This document shows positions 1 through 10,582 of a stretch of 57,341 bases of DNA, one piece after another. A program made the translations under genes and the position numbers. The notes under the pieces are model-generated. The model was not told the origin of the DNA and did no database searches. It saw only the letters and a list, made by a program, of their open reading frames with translations. The stretch spans positions 1 to 57,341 of the forward strand of contig JANDJL010000019.1 of NCBI GenBank assembly GCA_024330965.1, read 5' to 3'. The first letter of the stretch is position 1; every line of letters starts with the position of its first letter. The DNA comes from Nitrospira sp. (GTDB lineage Bacteria > Nitrospirota > Nitrospiria > Nitrospirales > Nitrospiraceae).

Positions 1-113
1 CGCAGACAACGGGTAAGGTACATTTTCAGGAAACGCCAATATAGCCGGACGATGCCCTCGTCCGTTGGCTTCCCCGTGTAGTCGTAGGTGTAGGACACAG
101 AGGCGTTGCACAG
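1..113 (-). CDS. Partial open frame, unknown protein, cut by window edge
   Basis: The minus strand stays open from the stop of the next gene to the window edge and reads as plausible protein (SYTYDYTGKPTDEGIV followed by an aromatic, basic stretch). It lies in the same frame as the preceding gene, directly after its TAA. No ATG is visible; a GTG codon about 21 bases after that TAA is the only obvious start, and it has no clear ribosome binding site. It may be the start of a further gene or a continuation interrupted by the stop codon. I do not recognise the family. Confidence 0.25.
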   Translation of the reverse strand, partial: MCNASVSYTYDYTGKPTDEGIVRLYWRFLKMYLTRCL

Positions 114-116
114 CGG

Positions 117-371
117 TTATTCGAAAATAATGCGAGAACTGGGCGACTTCATCTTAAAAATCTGCAGGGCGCTGTAGATACCTTTAGCCGGATGGTTCAG
201 GATGAGGCGCGAGTTGGTAATGTGGGTGTCCAGTAGTTCATACTGCCCGCCGCTATAGTACAGGTCGCAGTCATCGATCTGGCAGTTTTTGTACACGTGG
301 TTGTCCAGCGAGAGTTTGGCGTTGCTGAACGTCTGCCCGTCGATCACAATGTAATTCGGCTCTACGCCCAT
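117..371 (-). CDS. Small hypothetical protein with pentapeptide-like strands
   Basis: An 84-residue protein starts at an ATG preceded by a good Shine-Dalgarno sequence (cggaggcggaga). It has short hydrophobic/polar strand units (NYIVIDGQTF, NAKLSLDN, NCQIDDCDLYYSG, YELLDTHITNSRLIL) that recall pentapeptide or right-handed beta-helix proteins, though no strict repeat is visible. It overlaps the end of the upstream gene by about 100 bases in another frame. In the overlap this frame looks the more protein-like, so the pair may be one frameshifted gene. No function can be assigned. Confidence 0.55.
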   Translation of the reverse strand: MGVEPNYIVIDGQTFSNAKLSLDNHVYKNCQIDDCDLYYSGGQYELLDTHITNSRLILNHPAKGIYSALQIFKMKSPSSRIIFE

Positions 372-699
372 TCTCCGCCTCCGTCCCCTCGGCGCATGAT
401 AGCAAAGTGGGCTCGCAGCGTAAAGCGGTCTCTGGGCAAGGTGGCTGTGGTGAAGCCGGCTGTGACGACGACGGATGATGGGGAAGACCCACCGTCGGAG
501 CAGCGGTCGAGGCCGGAAGTGTTTCCAGCACTTTGGATGCTTCCTCCAGGGTCTGAGACGCGCAGAGCAACAGGGAGGCCATGGTCTGAAGGGTGGATTG
601 CCAGTCATTGGGGTCTTGACGGTCACGGTATCGGCGATGCAGGTGGTCGAGAATCGAAACGTGAGCATTGAGCAGAAGCAGGTTGGTCGTGATCGACAC
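271..699 (-). CDS. Hypothetical protein, C-terminus probably out of frame
   Basis: A 142-residue frame starts at GTG with an excellent Shine-Dalgarno (aaggag, 7 bases away), 12 bases after the stop of the histidine kinase gene, so the two are probably cotranscribed. Residues 1-62 form a convincing helical domain (ITTNLLLLNAHVSILDHLHR, then WQSTLQTMASLLLCASQTLE). From about residue 65 the sequence becomes Pro/Ser rich and then reads like an out-of-frame copy of the next gene (ENGRRAELHCDRRADVQQ). A frameshift that once joined it to the 117-371 frame is possible. Family not recognised. Confidence 0.5.
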   Translation of the reverse strand: MSITTNLLLLNAHVSILDHLHRRYRDRQDPNDWQSTLQTMASLLLCASQTLEEASKVLETLPASTAAPTVGLPHHPSSSQPASPQPPCPETALRCEPTLLSCAEGTEAENGRRAELHCDRRADVQQRQTLAGQPRVQKLPDR

Positions 700-711
700 G
701 GCGGTTGCTCC

Positions 712-2280
712 TTACGATGGTTGATACGATGGTTGATCCAAGAGTAGACGGACACGGCGTGCAAGATCGCTCGGCGTATAGGGTTTGGGGAGGTAAGCGA
801 TCGGATTGAGCGGTTTGGCATACTGAGTGAAGGATGAATCTGCCACGCCTGAGACGTATAGCACTTTGATGGTCGGTCTCCGCTGACGAAGCGCCTGAGC
901 GAGTTGCGGTCCGTTCAGTTTCGGCAACATGATATCCGTGATCACAAGGTGAATCATCTCGTCGTGGCGGTTGGCTACCGCGATGGCGGTTTCACCATCT
1001 TTTGCCTCCAGGACGTGATAGCCGCATTCCTGAAGGATACACAGAGCCAGTGCTCGAATCTGATCGTCGTCTTCCACGAGCAAGAGGGTCTCATGGCCGA
1101 TGCAGAGTTCAAGGGGTTCCTCGGTGACGGGTCTGTCTGACACCTTTGTGTCTGGGGTGATTTGTGGGAAGTAGAGGTCGAAGGTGGTGCCCTTGCCAGG
1201 CTCGCTGATCACCTTCAGAAATCCGCCCATGATCGTCACCACGCGATGGACCATCGGCAGGCCCAAACCGGTGCCCTTGTGCTTGTCCTTGGTCGTGAAA
1301 AATGGCTCGAAGATCCTGGCTTGCACGTCTGGTGTCATGCCATGACCTGTGTCGCTGATACGCAAGCGAACGTGCGGGCCTGGCAAGGTGCCAGCGGGAA
1401 TCTCGATCTCGCTCTGGCCTGCGACCACTGTCTCTGTCTTCAACGTGAGGCATCCGCCGTTCGGCATGGCGTCTTTTGCGTTGAGGACCAGATTTAAGAT
1501 CGCCGTTTCGAGCTGAGCTGCCTCTCCCTTCACCGTTCCGATGGCCTCTCCTGGGAGAAACTGGAGTTCGATGTGCTCGCCGATCGTGTGGGTGAGAAGG
1601 GGAAGCATGTCAGTGAGTATCCTATTGAGGTCGAGCGGTTCCTCGAGTGTGTCTCCGCGCCGAGTGAAAGTGAGTAACTGTTTTGTCAAGGTCGCGGCTC
1701 GTTTTGCGGCCCGTTGAATCTCCATCAAGTGGTGCATGGCCCGCCCATCGGACGCGAGGGTACGGGTGAGCAACTCTGTGTGGCCCAGAATTGGCGTGAG
1801 AAGATTGTTGAAGTCGTGCGCGACGCCACCGGCCAGTTGGCCGATGGCTTCCAATTTCTCGGCTTGGTGAAGGCGCTGTTGAGCTTTCTGCTGATCCGTG
1901 ACGTCCTGCTGAACGGCGACGAAGTTGGTGATGAAGCCATTGTCATCATGGATCGGGGAGATACTCTCGTGGGCGACATAGAGTTCCCCGGATTTTTTGC
2001 GATTCGTCAAGGTGCCTCTCCAGGTCTTGCCGGCGAGGATGGTCTCCCAGATTGTTTGATAAAAGGCTATGTCTTGTTGGCCTGATTTCAGTAGGGATCC
2101 AGGCGTATGTCCAAGCGCCTCGATGGCTGTATAGCCTGTGATTGTTGTAAAAGCAGGATTAACGTATTCGATCAATCCTTGTCGGTCGGTGATGATCACA
2201 GCGTTGTGGGTTTCTTGAACGGCGCGTGACAAAAGCTCGATTCGCCGTCTGTAGTAGTGCTGTTCTTGCTCAATGGGCAT
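712..2280 (-). CDS. Hybrid PAS sensor histidine kinase with receiver domain
   Basis: This looks like a soluble signalling kinase; no membrane segment is seen. Numbered from a TTG at 2307 (531 residues), it has a PAS/PAC domain (about 25-140, with ITDRQGLIEYVNPAF), a dimerisation and phosphoacceptor domain with GGVAHDFNN (His164), an ATPase domain with the N box NAKDA (276-280), DTGHGM (319-324) and GTGLGL (345-350), and a C-terminal receiver (408-525) with DD at the acidic pocket, Asp458 in ITDIMLP as phosphoacceptor and Lys508. The ATG at residue 10 is used here as start; the TTG overlaps the stop of a doubtful upstream frame. The input signal is unknown. Confidence 0.9.
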   Translation of the reverse strand: MPIEQEQHYYRRRIELLSRAVQETHNAVIITDRQGLIEYVNPAFTTITGYTAIEALGHTPGSLLKSGQQDIAFYQTIWETILAGKTWRGTLTNRKKSGELYVAHESISPIHDDNGFITNFVAVQQDVTDQQKAQQRLHQAEKLEAIGQLAGGVAHDFNNLLTPILGHTELLTRTLASDGRAMHHLMEIQRAAKRAATLTKQLLTFTRRGDTLEEPLDLNRILTDMLPLLTHTIGEHIELQFLPGEAIGTVKGEAAQLETAILNLVLNAKDAMPNGGCLTLKTETVVAGQSEIEIPAGTLPGPHVRLRISDTGHGMTPDVQARIFEPFFTTKDKHKGTGLGLPMVHRVVTIMGGFLKVISEPGKGTTFDLYFPQITPDTKVSDRPVTEEPLELCIGHETLLLVEDDDQIRALALCILQECGYHVLEAKDGETAIAVANRHDEMIHLVITDIMLPKLNGPQLAQALRQRRPTIKVLYVSGVADSSFTQYAKPLNPIAYLPKPYTPSDLARRVRLLLDQPSYQPS

Positions 2281-2303
2281 GACTCGGATCTTCTGCGTCT
2301 TGC

Positions 2304-2618
2304 TCAAAGCCGGTCGTTGATCATCCTCAATACGTGGACAGCCGATGCCAGGTGGAATTGGAGCAGGGGGCTCCGGCGGCTTGCTGCTCTCATCGCACGG
2401 AGGCCGTGGCCGGAGGGATCGGATTTGTCCTGCAATTCATCACACAAGTACACGCCTGCAGAGGCAGGCCAGACTTCAATGCGAGGTGCTAGACGAAACA
2501 CCTCCCTGCCTTCGATAGGGGTGACAAGGCTGAACCCTTCTCTGCAGACAACTCGATCCTGAATTCTTCCCCCTCTGTGCTTCTGGGATGTTGCAGAGAA
2601 GAGGCTCCTGTTTCTCAA
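2304..2618 (-). CDS. Doubtful hypothetical frame upstream of the kinase
   Basis: A 104-codon minus-strand frame whose TGA overlaps the alternative TTG start of the kinase. Its middle part (REVFRLAPRIEVWPASAGVY) looks more like real protein than noise, but the only upstream start is a TTG without a convincing ribosome binding site and I recognise no family. It may be a small upstream gene, a gene remnant or chance. Confidence 0.2.
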   Translation of the reverse strand: MRNRSLFSATSQKHRGGRIQDRVVCREGFSLVTPIEGREVFRLAPRIEVWPASAGVYLCDELQDKSDPSGHGLRAMRAASRRSPLLQFHLASAVHVLRMINDRL

Positions 2619-3261
2619 TACGAGAGTGATCTAAAAAGACCTAAACAATATCCGTTCCTAGCCTTTAAGTTTCCTCTCTTTACCATTGGATCTGCTCGTG
2701 GATCTGTTCGCGTCCGGAGAAGGAGTCAGAAAATGGCGTTATTTCAGTGGGTTGTGCTGGTTTTGCCACAGATGCCCAGTTTAGGGATGATGATATGGGG
2801 AGGAAAATGGATTGAGTATGGGCTCTCATTCTGTTGAGGAAATCCACACTGCAAGAGAGGGGATTGTAGAAATCTGCTACGGATTTTAGTTTGGATAGAG
2901 GAGAACGGTTTCCTAGGCCCCATGTCCCAAAAGAAAAAGCCCTCCTATTACCTAGGCATCAACAAGTTGAGCGAATTAGTGGTCTGGTTGACTCTCTTCT
3001 ATGACCGCTGTGGACTGGATGTATTGGCATGAGAGTCTCAATGAATACCTGAGAATACCTGAAAACTTGGTGCAAAAGGTGCAGGGACAACGAATGTCAT
3101 GATCGAAAAAGGGGAGTCGTACTCGTCATGCTGTCATTTCATACTGATGGTCTCTGGTAGAGCAGGACCGTGATTCTTCATGGTGACTGTAGAGAGTTAG
3201 CCCAAACGGGCATAAGGGGAAAGGAGGGAGTGAGTAGGTAGAAGAAGGGAGAACGAACAAG
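2619..3261. other. Gene-poor interval
   Basis: About 640 bases without a confident gene between the divergent kinase region and the Xre regulator. The stretch is visibly less GC-rich than its surroundings. It contains a 36-codon frame (listed separately) and a short tandem duplication of gaatacctga near 3043-3063. Promoters for the flanking divergent genes should lie here, but I could not point to a convincing -35/-10 pair. Confidence 0.5.
2922..3032 (+). CDS. Candidate 36-residue small protein
   Basis: ATG-initiated frame coding for MSQKKKPSYYLGINKLSELV and then a hydrophobic segment ending CGLDVLA. The composition (basic N-terminus, amphipathic helix) looks protein-like. The nearest purine-rich sequence (gagga) is about 20 bases upstream, too far for a good ribosome binding site. 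It could be a fragment of a decayed gene. Confidence 0.2.
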   Translation: MSQKKKPSYYLGINKLSELVVWLTLFYDRCGLDVLA

Positions 3262-3660
3262 ATGGATAGCAGGCAAATCCAGACTAAACTGGGGGAGCGG
3301 GTACGGGTACTCCGGAAGGCGCGGGGTTGGTCTCAGGAAGAACTTGCTGGTCGGGCATTGCTTCATCCGACCTACATTGGGAGTATCGAACGGGGAGAAC
3401 GCAATGTCTCGCTCATCAATCTTGCGAAACTGGCAGCGGCGTTCGACGTTTCTCTGGCAGTCCTGTTGTCATTTCCTGAAGACAACGGCCACCCACAGGA
3501 AGAACCGGGCGAGAAAAAGATTCGAGAATTGATTGCAGGGAACGATCTACTCGCGATCGCATTTTTTCAGACATTTTGCCGGCAATGTGAAACGTTGAAA
3601 CAGTTCCGAACGCTGCAGGCGATGGTGCCACGTCGAGGAACACCAGAAGATCCTGTCTGA
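3262..3660 (+). CDS. Xre-family helix-turn-helix regulator
   Basis: A 132-residue DNA-binding protein. Residues 7-65 match the Cro/C1/Xre helix-turn-helix: LGERVRVLRKARGWSQEELA, then the recognition-helix region HPTYIGSIERGERN and LAKLAAAFDVSLAVLL. This variant (YIGSIERGERNVS) is common in standalone bacterial regulators and in controller proteins of restriction systems. The C-terminal 60 residues (about 72-132) are not recognised and may bind a ligand or mediate dimerisation. A gggag sequence lies before the ATG. No restriction or toxin gene is adjacent, so the target is unknown. Confidence 0.85.
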   Translation: MDSRQIQTKLGERVRVLRKARGWSQEELAGRALLHPTYIGSIERGERNVSLINLAKLAAAFDVSLAVLLSFPEDNGHPQEEPGEKKIRELIAGNDLLAIAFFQTFCRQCETLKQFRTLQAMVPRRGTPEDPV

Positions 3661-3861
3661 ACCGCACGTTCCGCCTCAAACTTTGGCTTGCACCGACCCC
3701 GGGAGCTGTATACAATACCGCGGCTTTTCAGGCAGTTAGCCTCTCGCTGCTCCTGCATTGGTCCGACGGTTTCCCCACTTGCCTCATGTACTTTGGATGG
3801 GTTGAAGCCAGGGGGAGCCGTGTGACATAAGAGGCGCGTTTATCCACCAGGAGGAAATCCC

Positions 3862-5919
<2,058 letters not shown>

Positions 5920-6147
5920 CACGCGGTTCTCTCTTGTCTCTCGCGAAACGTCGCTCGTCGCACGTTTCCCGGTTCTGCTGTGTAGGGAGCGAGTGGAAAT
6001 TCCGAGCGGCGCTTCGTGATGTGCAAGGGCAAGAGAGAGACGGTTCGTCCGTGAGCTTGACGGAATGTCGATCCTGGAGTAAGGTGACCGCAGAGGCTCA
6101 AACAAGAGAGAAGAGTCGAGGGTGGTGCCCCGGCGGGAGGTGCTCGG

Positions 6148-6345
6148 ATGGAAAAACAAGAGCGCAAACAAGAACCCAAGCGCGAGCCCCAGGCCAAGGA
6201 AGAGGTCAAAGCGAATCCCAAGGTTATTGAGACGGGGAAAAAACTCAAAGAAGATATCGATAAGCTCGTCGATGAAATCGACGATGTGCTCGAGAAGAAC
6301 GCCGAAGAATTCGTGAAGAACTACGTTCAAAAAGGAGGAGAGTAG
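6148..6345 (+). CDS. pup: Prokaryotic ubiquitin-like protein Pup
   Basis: A 65-residue, highly charged protein. Residues 1-30 are Lys/Glu/Gln rich and probably disordered. Residues 32-65 match the Pup core: a helix-forming LKEDIDKLVDEIDDVLEKN, then AEEFVKNYVQKGGE. The mycobacterial equivalent ends EIDDVLEENAEDFVRAYVQKGGQ in my recollection. Pup is joined through its C-terminal glutamate side chain to lysines of target proteins by PafA and is read by the coiled coil of the ARC/Mpa ATPase. Here the last residue is already Glu, so the Gln deamidation step done by Dop elsewhere is unnecessary. The ATG follows gggaggtg. Its neighbours are hppA and recJ, not the proteasome genes, which begin 46 kb downstream on the same strand. 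Confidence 0.93.
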   Translation: MEKQERKQEPKREPQAKEEVKANPKVIETGKKLKEDIDKLVDEIDDVLEKNAEEFVKNYVQKGGE

Positions 6346-6595
6346 TGCCCGAAAGGACTTCATTTCCCTTGCTTACCATCATCCGGTGTCGATTCCTCTC
6401 CTTGCTGCGCTTTTTCCCTGTTCGATAGTCGCCAAATTTCTTCCGGTTCATCAAACGTTTGCGCATAGTGTGCGCCGGTGTGTCGGTTTGACAAAGGGAG
6501 GGGGAGTCATTACGATCCGTTTGTTCTCGCTCGTGTGAAATGACGACGCGGAGTCTGCTCCGCTCGACACGTTGCGGTGAGAGGCGAGGGGGTGC

Positions 6596-8293
6596 ATGGG
6601 GTCCAAACTCTGGGTCTTTCGCGATATCGACCTCACCCGTCGAGAGGCCTTGGCCCAGGCTCTGGCGATTTCCTCGGCAACAGCCTCGCTGTTGTTGGCT
6701 CGAGGGGTCGCAACGCTTGAGGAGGCCGCCGCCTGGATGTCTCCCGGCACCACTCACGATCCTTTTTTGATTCCGGACATGGATAAGGCCGTCGAGCGCC
6801 TTCGCCGGGCCGTGGTGGACCGTGAACGGGTGTGTTTTTATGGTGATTACGATGTCGATGGCATGTCGGCGACCGGCATCTATCTCTCGTTTTTTCAGGG
6901 GCTCGGCGCCGACGTCTCTGCCTATGTGCCCCATCGCATGAGGGAAGGATACGGTCTCAATGAAGGAGCGGTGCGAAGATTGGCGAAAGAAGGGGTGACG
7001 TTGCTCGTGACGTCGGACTGCGGCACGACGTCGCATCGTGAAATTGCGTTGGCGAATCAGTTAGGGCTCGACGTCATCGTGACGGATCACCATCAGACCG
7101 ACGGCGATATGCCTGCTGCAGTGGCTGTGATGAATCCCCACCGCCGCGACGCACGGTATCCGTTTCGAGGGTTGTGCTCGGGTGGTTTGGCGTACAAGGT
7201 GGCATGCGCGTACGAAGCCCGATATGGAAGCGGGGAGGTGCCGACGGATGCGCTTCTAGATTTGGTGGCGCTTTCGACCGTTGCCGACATCGCTCCGCTG
7301 CAGGATGAGAATCGCGTCTTTGTGCGCGAAGGATTGGCGCAATTGTCTCGTGGGGCGCGCTGCGGAATCCGGGCGTTGAAACTGGTGTCCGGTCTGGCGA
7401 ACGACTGCACGGCGGACGCGATCGCGTTCAAACTGGCGCCGAGATTGAATGCGGCCGGCCGGTTGGATGAGGGGATGAAGGGGGTTCGGTTGTTGACGAC
7501 GGAATCCGAAGCGGAGGCGAAACAGTTGGCTGAGGAACTTGATCAGTTGAATCGAGTCCGCCAGAGACTGGAATCCGAAATCATGCGGGACGCGACGGCC
7601 GCGGTAGAAGCGGGCGAGTTGCCCGATGCGATTGTCGTGGCGTCTCGGGAATGGCACATGGGGGTGGTGGGGATTGTTGCGTCTCGTCTCGTAGAACGGT
7701 TTCATAGGCCGGCCGTCGTGATCGCCCTCGATGGGCGGGGGATCGGCAAGGGATCGGCCCGGACCGTCCCCGGATTCGATTTGTATCAAGGGTTGGCTTC
7801 TTGCCGTGATCTGTTGCTGGCGTTCGGCGGGCATCCTGATGCGGCGGGGGTGACGGTGCACGAGAGCCGACTATCCGAATTCGCCGAGCGCTTTGCGGCA
7901 GTGGCGAGCCGGTGGGCGCAAGTCGCGCGCAGCGTTCCGACGCTGCATCTCGACTCCGAAGTGCGGCTCAACGAGGTGACCTATCGGTTGCTCCAAGAGA
8001 TCGGGTCGCTGCATCCGTTCGGGGCCGGCAATCCCGAGCCGATGTTCGCGGGAAGGCGGCTTGAAATCATGAACGCCCGGGTGGTGGGAGAGAAGCATCT
8101 GAAGGTGACGCTGCGGCAAGAGGGATCGCCGCCGTTTGATGGAATCGGATTCGGGATGAAATCGCTGGAAACCCAGGGAGTGTCCCTGGGATCGCTTGTG
8201 GACGTGGCGTTCACGCCGGAGTTGAATCGGTGGAACGGGTATGATCGGATTCAGTTGCGGATCCGCGACATACGGCCGTCGGATGGGGCATAG
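6596..8293 (+). CDS. recJ: Single-stranded-DNA exonuclease RecJ
   Basis: A 565-residue 5'-3' exonuclease of the DHH family used in recombination and mismatch repair. It has the phosphoesterase motifs FYGDYDVDGMSA (84-89 core), VTSDCGTT, VTDHHQTDG (DHH at 164-166) and a DHHA1 domain with the GGHPDAAG motif near residue 400, followed by an OB-fold region to the end. Length matches the family. It is followed after 6 bases by rel/spoT, so the two are probably one transcript. Confidence 0.95.
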   Translation: MGSKLWVFRDIDLTRREALAQALAISSATASLLLARGVATLEEAAAWMSPGTTHDPFLIPDMDKAVERLRRAVVDRERVCFYGDYDVDGMSATGIYLSFFQGLGADVSAYVPHRMREGYGLNEGAVRRLAKEGVTLLVTSDCGTTSHREIALANQLGLDVIVTDHHQTDGDMPAAVAVMNPHRRDARYPFRGLCSGGLAYKVACAYEARYGSGEVPTDALLDLVALSTVADIAPLQDENRVFVREGLAQLSRGARCGIRALKLVSGLANDCTADAIAFKLAPRLNAAGRLDEGMKGVRLLTTESEAEAKQLAEELDQLNRVRQRLESEIMRDATAAVEAGELPDAIVVASREWHMGVVGIVASRLVERFHRPAVVIALDGRGIGKGSARTVPGFDLYQGLASCRDLLLAFGGHPDAAGVTVHESRLSEFAERFAAVASRWAQVARSVPTLHLDSEVRLNEVTYRLLQEIGSLHPFGAGNPEPMFAGRRLEIMNARVVGEKHLKVTLRQEGSPPFDGIGFGMKSLETQGVSLGSLVDVAFTPELNRWNGYDRIQLRIRDIRPSDGA

Positions 8294-8299
8294 CATGCC

Positions 8300-10477
8300 A
8301 TGGTGTATGAAACGATCACGGATATCGATCAGGTGATTGAGCGCGTCCGGAGTTATCAACCGGAAGCGAATCTTGATCTGATCCGTCAGGCGTACGAGTT
8401 TTCCGCTAAAGCTCATGAGGGTCAAAAGCGGCGCTCCGGTGAGCCGTATGTGCAACATCCGGTGGCCGTGGCCGGGGTGTTGAGTTTGCTGAAGACCGAT
8501 GTAACGACGGTGGTGGCTGGTCTGCTGCACGATACCTTGGAAGATACCGTGGCGACGCCTCAAGAGCTTGAGCGGGCGTTCGGCAAAGACGTGGTCCATC
8601 TGGTGGACGGTGTCACCAAAATCGGGAAGATCACGTTTCGGAGTTCAGAGGAGAAGCAGGCCGAAAACTTCCGAAAAATGGTGCTCTCGATGGCGGATGA
8701 TATTCGCGTCGTGATCATCAAACTGGCTGATCGACTGCATAACATGCGGACGCTCGAACATTTAAGCGAAGCCAAACGACAGGAAATCGCCCAGGAAACA
8801 CTGGAGATCTACGCGCCGCTGGCCAATCGCATCGGGATGGGGTGGATCAAAAACGAGCTAGAGGATCTGTGTCTCAAGCACCTGAAGCCGGACGTCTACG
8901 AGATGTTGCGTGTCAGCGTGGCGAAGCGGGACGAAGATCGACAGATGTATATTCAAGAAGTCATCGAACTCGTCAAAAAGGCGATGGCGGAAAACGGATT
9001 GGTCGGAACGGTCTACGGCCGTCCCAAACATCTCTACGGCATTTATCAGAAGATGAAGAAACAATCGATTTCGTTCGAAGAGGTGTACGATTTGACCGCG
9101 CTGCGAATCATCACCGATTCGAAAATGAACTGCTATGCGCTTCTCGGAGTGATTCATTCTCTCTGGCGGCCGCTGCCGGGGCGATTCAAAGATTACATCG
9201 CGATTCCGAAATCGAATCTCTATCAATCGCTCCATACGACCGTCGTGGGACCGAAGGGCGAGCATGTAGAATTTCAAATTCGCACGGAGGAGATGCACCG
9301 GGTTGCCGAGTACGGCATTGCGGCCCATTGGAAGTACAAAGAACAGGGGCGCATCGATGAGAAGGACAGCAAGACGTTCGGATGGCTGAGGCAATTTGTC
9401 GAGTGGCAAAAGGATCTGCCGGACAGCCGTCAGTTCATGGACTCGGTCAAGTTGGAATTGTTTCATGATGTCGTCTATGTCTTTACGCCCAAAGGCGATG
9501 TCAAAGAGTTGCCCAAGGGATCGACGCCGATCGATTTTGCCTATTCGATTCACACCGAAGTGGGGGATCATTGTGTCGGGGCCAAAATCAACGGCAAAAT
9601 TGTGCCGCTGCGTCACGAGTTGGAGAGCGGAGACACCATCGAGATTTTGACCTCTCCAACCCAAACCCCTCATAAAGATTGGCTCAAGTTCGTCCGGACG
9701 TCGAGAGCCAAAACCAAGATCAAACATTGGATCAGGGTCGAGGAGCAGAAGAGAAGCATAGAAATCGGACGGCGGTTGCTGGAGGCCGAATTCCGCCGCC
9801 AGGGACTGGCTCCGGCTCAAATGTTGAAGTCGGAGCAATTACTTGAGGTCGCAAGGCGCGAGGGTTATGAGACGGTCGATGAGTTGGCAACGGCCGTCGG
9901 ATTCGGGCGCGAGGCGGCGGCCCAGATCGTCGGCAAACTGGTGGCTCCGGCCACCGCAGGCATTGCGACTCCGGAGCCGCCGGGCCAGGCGAAACCTCAA
10001 GAAAGCAGGAGCGGGGCGAAAGCGATTCAGGTGAAAGGCGCGCGGGATCTCTTGATGCAATTGTCCCGCTGCTGCAACCCTGTTCCTGGCGATAAAATTC
10101 TCGGCTATGTTACGAGAGGACGAGGCCTCACGATCCATGCCGTCGATTGTCCGAATCTCGGGGCTCTGGACTATGATCGAGAGCGGCTGGTGGATGTCGA
10201 ATGGGACGTCACGGAACCGGCTCAGCATCCCGTGAAGGTGGCCGTGATTACCGAGGACAAACCTGGTGTGTTAGCCAATGTCTCCTCGGCCATTGCGGAA
10301 GGCCAGGCCAACATCAGTCGGGCCGAAATCATCACGCGAGAAGACCGCAAGGCGGAATTGAATTTCGTGGTGGAGGTCACCGATACCGCTCATCTGAGCC
10401 GTGTGTTGAGGGCCATCGAGCGAGTAGATGGCGTGATTACGGCGCGACGGGTGAGATCGTGGCAGGAGAAGTCGTGA
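8300..10477 (+). CDS. Bifunctional (p)ppGpp synthetase/hydrolase
   Basis: A 725-residue RSH protein that makes and degrades the stringent-response alarmone. The N-terminal HD hydrolase is intact (His53, HDTLED at 77-82), so hydrolysis is expected. The synthetase domain (about 235-350) has RFKDYIAIPKSNLYQSLH and EFQIRT. A TGS domain follows (about 395-460, VYVFTPKGDVKELPKGSTP), then a CCNPVPGD zinc-finger segment and a C-terminal ACT domain (about 650-715). The full set suggests a Rel/SpoT enzyme. ATG starts at 8300; another ATG at 8295 is out of frame. Confidence 0.95.
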   Translation: MVYETITDIDQVIERVRSYQPEANLDLIRQAYEFSAKAHEGQKRRSGEPYVQHPVAVAGVLSLLKTDVTTVVAGLLHDTLEDTVATPQELERAFGKDVVHLVDGVTKIGKITFRSSEEKQAENFRKMVLSMADDIRVVIIKLADRLHNMRTLEHLSEAKRQEIAQETLEIYAPLANRIGMGWIKNELEDLCLKHLKPDVYEMLRVSVAKRDEDRQMYIQEVIELVKKAMAENGLVGTVYGRPKHLYGIYQKMKKQSISFEEVYDLTALRIITDSKMNCYALLGVIHSLWRPLPGRFKDYIAIPKSNLYQSLHTTVVGPKGEHVEFQIRTEEMHRVAEYGIAAHWKYKEQGRIDEKDSKTFGWLRQFVEWQKDLPDSRQFMDSVKLELFHDVVYVFTPKGDVKELPKGSTPIDFAYSIHTEVGDHCVGAKINGKIVPLRHELESGDTIEILTSPTQTPHKDWLKFVRTSRAKTKIKHWIRVEEQKRSIEIGRRLLEAEFRRQGLAPAQMLKSEQLLEVARREGYETVDELATAVGFGREAAAQIVGKLVAPATAGIATPEPPGQAKPQESRSGAKAIQVKGARDLLMQLSRCCNPVPGDKILGYVTRGRGLTIHAVDCPNLGALDYDRERLVDVEWDVTEPAQHPVKVAVITEDKPGVLANVSSAIAEGQANISRAEIITREDRKAELNFVVEVTDTAHLSRVLRAIERVDGVITARRVRSWQEKS

Positions 10478-10582
10478 CGACATGCCGCCGCGACGGTGAG
10501 GGCGACGTATGGGAAAAGAAAGCGCGGTGTCTTCCGATCCTTCCGTCGCGCCTTGAGGATGCTCAGAACGGCGTCTTTCCGA

